A DNA stretch of 11,749 nucleotides, taken from NCBI GenBank assembly GCA_027459565.1, contig DAIDIA010000180.1, positions 1 through 11,749 of the forward strand, read 5' to 3'. The notes beneath the pieces are model-generated. The model was not told where the DNA came from. It searched no databases and saw only the letters and a program-made list of their open reading frames with translations. Positions 9,634-11,749 of this stretch are shown piece after piece. Positions within the stretch are counted from its first letter, which is position 1, and the number at the start of each line of letters is the position of its first letter. The DNA is from Acidimicrobiaceae bacterium (GTDB taxonomy: Bacteria > Actinomycetota > Acidimicrobiia > Acidimicrobiales > Bog-793). The translations under genes and the position numbers were made by a program.

Positions 9634-10351
9634 GCCCGACCGCGTCTCCTCCGTACCGTTCGCGCGTGCGCGTGCGCGCATTGCGCTCGCGCTCGATGTC
9701 GCCACTCTCGACGAGGCAGTCTCGCTCGCGAGACGCATCCATCCCTATGTCGCAACCGTGAAGATCGGACTCGAGCTCTATCTCGCGGAGGGGCCAAAGT
9801 CCGTGGAGGCGCTGCTCGAAGAGGGCTTCGAGGTCTTCTTGGACCTGAAGCTGCACGATATCCCGACGACCGTCGAGAGAAGCGCCCGCGTCATCGGCGC
9901 ACTCGGTGCGAGATACCTGACGGTGCACACCCTCGGAGGCGTTGCAATGGTGCGCGCGGCGGTGAGTGGCGCTCTGGCGGGAGCAGCTGGCGCCGGACAC
10001 GAGCCACCGGTGGTCGCGGGGGTGACGGTACTCACGAGCGATCTCGTTGCCGCCCCCGAGACACTTGCCGAGCGCGTGCGCGTCGCCATCGAGGGTGGCT
10101 GTGGGGCCGTCGTCTGCGCGGCTCCCGACCTTTCGACCGTGCGACCAATTGCTCCCGGACTGCGGTTCATCGTTCCGGGCATCCGCCCCGAGGGATCGGC
10201 CCCCGACGACCAGGCGCGCATGACGACACCTGCGAAGGCGCGGTCAGAGGGTGCTGATCTCCTGGTCATCGGACGACCGATCACGCGCGCATCAGATCCC
10301 GAGGGGGTGGCCCTTTCGATCGTGAGGTCGCTCATGCACGCCGAGCCCTGA
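9626..10351 (+). CDS. pyrF: orotidine 5'-phosphate decarboxylase, type 1
   Basis: PyrF converts OMP to UMP, the last step of the pathway. The 241-residue TIM barrel has the catalytic D73-L-K75-L-H-D78 motif (in FLDLKLHDIPTTV). It also has the phosphate/substrate residues D24 (ALDVAT) and K46 (VKIGLE), and the phosphate-gripper region VPGIRPEGSAPDDQ followed by IGRPITRASDP. These are the marks of the classical short type, unlike the longer type 2 enzyme in mycobacterial pyr operons. The ATG at 9626 overlaps pyrD by 8 nt; the only ribosome-site-like sequence is GGGGG at 9615-9619, so coupling from pyrD is likely. It is the last pyr gene; a candidate terminator follows about 70 nt downstream. 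Confidence 0.97.
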   Translation: MVEPDRVSSVPFARARARIALALDVATLDEAVSLARRIHPYVATVKIGLELYLAEGPKSVEALLEEGFEVFLDLKLHDIPTTVERSARVIGALGARYLTVHTLGGVAMVRAAVSGALAGAAGAGHEPPVVAGVTVLTSDLVAAPETLAERVRVAIEGGCGAVVCAAPDLSTVRPIAPGLRFIVPGIRPEGSAPDDQARMTTPAKARSEGADLLVIGRPITRASDPEGVALSIVRSLMHAEP

Positions 10352-10394
10352 GGGACTGGTGGTTCTTCGCGGGCCAGAGGCGGTGATCCGATCC

Positions 10395-10412
10395 GGTCGG
10401 CCCGGGCCGATC
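10395..10412 (+). repeat. GC palindrome/hairpin after pyrF
   Basis: A 14-bp perfect palindrome, TCGGCCCGGGCCGA (10397-10410), is flanked by bases that extend an RNA stem by a G-U and a G-C pair. There is no U-tract. It lies 44 nt after the pyrF stop and may help define the message end together with the next hairpin. Confidence 0.4.
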
Positions 10413-10423
10413 GCCCTCGCGAC

Positions 10424-10445
10424 CACCGCAACTGGCGGTGTCTTT
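10424..10445 (+). terminator. candidate intrinsic terminator of the pyr operon
   Basis: CACCGC (10424-10429) pairs perfectly with GCGGTG (10435-10440) around a 5-nt AACTG loop and is followed at once by TCTTT. The U-tract is short, as is common in actinobacteria. Its position between pyrF and the mihF promoter suits a transcription boundary. Partial read-through cannot be excluded. Confidence 0.5.
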
Positions 10446-10487
10446 GACCGAGCGCGCATGCGTGAAACGCGCGCGGCGCATTCGCCG

Positions 10488-10519
10488 TTGTGGCAACTCC
10501 GGGCTCGCATTGCTAACGT
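10488..10519 (+). promoter_or_regulatory. candidate promoter of mihF giving a leaderless message
   Basis: TAACGT (10514-10519) fits the actinobacterial -10 pattern TAnnnT; TTGTGG (10488-10493) is a possible -35 at a long 20-bp spacing. The expected start of transcription is near 10526-10528, at the mihF ATG itself (10528), and no Shine-Dalgarno precedes that ATG. This suggests a leaderless or nearly leaderless transcript. Confidence 0.5.
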
Positions 10520-10527
10520 AACCTTCC

Positions 10528-10848
10528 ATGCCACAGCCCCCAATGCTCACCCCCGAACAACGTCAAGCCGCGCTCGCAAAGGCAGCCATCGCCCGCAAGG
10601 CGCGCGCCGAGGTCAAAGATCACCTCAAGAGCGGTCGAGTCACGCTCAAGGAACTCCTCACCAAGGCCTCGAGCGATGAGATCATCGGCAAGATGAAGGT
10701 GCTCGCCGCGCTTGAGTCGCTTCCTGGCACCGGCAAGGTCAAAGCCCGAAAGCTCATGGATCAGATTGGAATCTCGGAGACCCGCCGCCTCCAGGGTCTT
10801 GGTGCCAAACAGGTCGGTGCACTTCTCGAGGCGATCGAGCGACCCTGA
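10528..10848 (+). CDS. mihF: integration host factor, actinobacterial type (mIHF)
   Basis: The 106-residue basic protein matches mIHF, a nucleoid-associated DNA-bending protein found in actinobacteria. It is not related in fold to the HU-like IHF of proteobacteria. The N-terminal Ala/Lys/Arg-rich helix (LTPEQRQAALAKAAIARKARAE) is followed by a helical region (DEIIGKMKVLAALESLPGTGKVKARKLMDQIGI) that corresponds to the DNA-binding helix-two-turn-helix part. ETRRLQGLGAKQVGALLE follows at the C-terminus. The length agrees with the short, experimentally supported form in mycobacteria rather than the over-long starts often annotated. No ribosome site precedes the ATG (see promoter). The stop lies in CTGA, where the last three bases are the stop and the CTG is the probable start of gmk. 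Confidence 0.95.
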   Translation: MPQPPMLTPEQRQAALAKAAIARKARAEVKDHLKSGRVTLKELLTKASSDEIIGKMKVLAALESLPGTGKVKARKLMDQIGISETRRLQGLGAKQVGALLEAIERP

Positions 10849-11390
10849 TCCTCATTGTCTCCGGTCCTGGCGGAGCCGGCAAGGGAACGGTGATCGACCG
10901 TCTCGTGGCAATGGACCCGCGACTGCGACTCTCGCGGTCATGGACCACCCGGCCAAGGCGTCGCGGCGAGGCCGAGGACGCCTACACCTTCGTCGACGAG
11001 GAGACCTTCCGTCGACGCATCGACGCGGGTGGATTTCTCGAATGGGCCCGGGTACTCGACCACTACTACGGAACCCCGGTACCCGAGGATGAAGATGGCC
11101 GAGACCTCGTGCTCGAGATCGATATCCAGGGCGCACGCCAGGTGCTCGAGCGCGCCCGGGACGTGGTCTGTGTCCTGCTCGATGCCCCCTCGCGGGCGGT
11201 TCAGGAGGAGCGGCTGCGCAACAGGGGAGACGACGAGGCCCACATCCAGGCGCGACTCGCCCTCGGAGAGCGTGAAATGGCCGAAGGGCGGCTCTTCGCG
11301 GATGCCGTGGTCATCAACGACAACCTCGAACAGGCGACCCGTGAGCTCGCCGCTATAGTTGAGGCCTCGAGGCAGCGTTTCTCCTCCTAG
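10845..11390 (+). CDS. gmk: guanylate kinase, apparently with a CTG start
   Basis: Gmk phosphorylates GMP to GDP with ATP. With the start at 10845 the product is 181 residues. The P-loop SGPGGAGKGTV is at about 6-16 (K13), the GMP-binding SWTTRPRRRGE at 32-42 followed by YTFVDEETF, then FLEWARVLDHYYGTPV and the core strand VLEIDIQGA. The LRNRGDDEAHIQARL lid/arginine region and a C-terminal INDNLEQATREL complete it. No ATG, GTG or TTG occurs in frame between about 10740 and the P-loop. The first conventional start (GTG 10890) would remove the P-loop and leave 166 residues, so it cannot be the true start. CTG 10845 overlaps the mihF stop by 4 nt, mirroring the ATGA junctions in the pyr operon. 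ATT 10854 is a less likely start; a base error turning ATG into CTG is possible. A weak GAGG lies 13 nt upstream, so coupling to mihF is likely. Confidence 0.93.
   Translation: MILIVSGPGGAGKGTVIDRLVAMDPRLRLSRSWTTRPRRRGEAEDAYTFVDEETFRRRIDAGGFLEWARVLDHYYGTPVPEDEDGRDLVLEIDIQGARQVLERARDVVCVLLDAPSRAVQEERLRNRGDDEAHIQARLALGEREMAEGRLFADAVVINDNLEQATRELAAIVEASRQRFSS
11354..11359 (+). promoter_or_regulatory. possible -10 element for rpoZ inside gmk
   Basis: TATAGT is a five-of-six match to TATAAT near the 3' end of gmk. I find no -35 at 16-19 bp and no extended -10, so it may be chance. If used, the message would begin near 11366 and start with the hairpin at 11370-11409. Confidence 0.22.
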
Positions 11391-11409
11391 GAGAACGATC
11401 CCGCTGCCT
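11370..11409 (+). repeat. nested hairpin spanning the gmk stop codon
   Basis: AGGCAGCG (11370-11377) pairs with CGCTGCCT (11402-11409), and inside it TTCTCC (11379-11384) pairs with GGAGAA (11390-11395) around a 5-nt loop that includes part of the gmk stop codon. The sequence after it (GATGTCTTTGTCC) is only weakly U-rich. It may be a weak terminator/attenuator or an RNA-processing signal between gmk and rpoZ. Confidence 0.5.
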
Positions 11410-11456
11410 GATGTCTTTGTCCCCCTGGCCGGGAACGGTCTTGTCCAGGCGCTAAA

Positions 11457-11461
11457 AGGAG
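11457..11461 (+). promoter_or_regulatory. Shine-Dalgarno of rpoZ
   Basis: AGGAG, preceded by an A-run, ends 4 nt before the ATG at 11466 and fixes the rpoZ start. Confidence 0.8.
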
Positions 11462-11465
11462 TCTC

Positions 11466-11749
11466 ATGGCCGAACCGCGCAGCACGATGATCGATCCCCC
11501 CATCGAGGATTTGCTCGACAAGGTGGAGTCGAAGTTCACGCTCGTCACGCTCGCGGCCAAACGCGCGCGCCAGATCAACGCGTACTTCAACCAGCTCGGC
11601 GAGGGGCTCGGCGCGGTCGTGCCGCCCCAGGTGACGTCGCTTGCCCGCAAGCCACTCTCGATCGCGATGGAGGAGATCGCCGCCGGCAAGGTACGCGCCG
11701 GTGCACCTGAGCTCGATGGGGCCATCGACCTCGACTCTGAGGCCGCGGC
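11466..11749 (+). CDS. rpoZ: DNA-directed RNA polymerase omega subunit, 3' end cut by the window
   Basis: Omega helps fold and assemble the beta-prime subunit of RNA polymerase. Ninety-four codons are visible and no stop is reached. The conserved omega core is present: PPIEDLLDKVESKFTLV, then AAKRARQINAYFNQLGEG, and a later KPLSIAMEEIAAGKV block, very like actinobacterial omega. After the core the sequence becomes acidic and Ala/Gly-rich (ELDGAIDLDSEA), as in many actinobacterial tails. The start is set by AGGAG 4 nt upstream. It lies 75 nt after the gmk stop, beyond a nested hairpin. By conserved gene order a coaBC (dfp) gene would be expected next, outside the window. Confidence 0.94.
   Translation, partial: MAEPRSTMIDPPIEDLLDKVESKFTLVTLAAKRARQINAYFNQLGEGLGAVVPPQVTSLARKPLSIAMEEIAAGKVRAGAPELDGAIDLDSEAA

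Noticed and set aside
10890..11390. gmk starting at the GTG at 10890
   Set aside because: It would delete the ATP-binding P-loop encoded directly upstream in the same frame.

Overview
The window is a high-GC segment with the gene content and order of an actinobacterial pyrimidine locus. It runs pyrR-pyrB-pyrC-carA-carB-pyrD-pyrF, then the actinobacterial hallmark block mihF-gmk-rpoZ. The actinobacterial-type integration host factor (mIHF) followed by guanylate kinase and RNA polymerase omega is strong evidence for Actinomycetota. Two details differ from the familiar mycobacterial/streptomycete arrangement: the pyrF product is a classical (type 1) OMP decarboxylase, and a class 1B dihydroorotate dehydrogenase gene sits inside the operon. 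I infer a deep-branching lineage, for example Acidimicrobiia or a relative, but the sequence alone does not prove this.

Region by region. 1-847 (minus strand) is the 5' part of a secreted, solute-binding protein family 5 (oligopeptide/nickel/dipeptide type) gene, cut by the left edge. 848-1245 is a divergent intergenic region of about 400 bp. It holds an inverted repeat near the transporter gene, two strong GC hairpins without U-tracts, a plausible promoter for the pyr operon and, just before pyrR, a textbook PyrR-binding RNA loop. 1246-10351 is the pyr operon: six of its seven genes abut or overlap their upstream neighbour by 4-14 nt or lie 1 nt apart, and only carA is preceded by a small gap (39 nt). 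10352-10527 holds a candidate terminator and a promoter placed so close to the mihF start codon that the mihF message is probably leaderless. 10528-11749 holds mihF, gmk (which seems to need a CTG start) and the first 94 codons of rpoZ.

How it works together. CarA/CarB make carbamoyl phosphate, PyrB joins it to aspartate, PyrC closes the ring, PyrD oxidises dihydroorotate and PyrF decarboxylates OMP to UMP. The pyrE gene (orotate phosphoribosyltransferase) is not in the window. PyrR senses UMP/UTP against PRPP and should bind the leader hairpin at 1209-1228, repressing translation of pyrR and, by translational coupling, of the overlapping genes behind it. Gmk (GMP to GDP), omega (RNA polymerase assembly) and mIHF (nucleoid architecture) form a separate housekeeping unit.

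I found no CRISPR array, transposon, tRNA, rRNA or wholly new gene system. The points worth a second look are regulatory or start-codon related, plus the absence of pyrK next to a class 1B pyrD.
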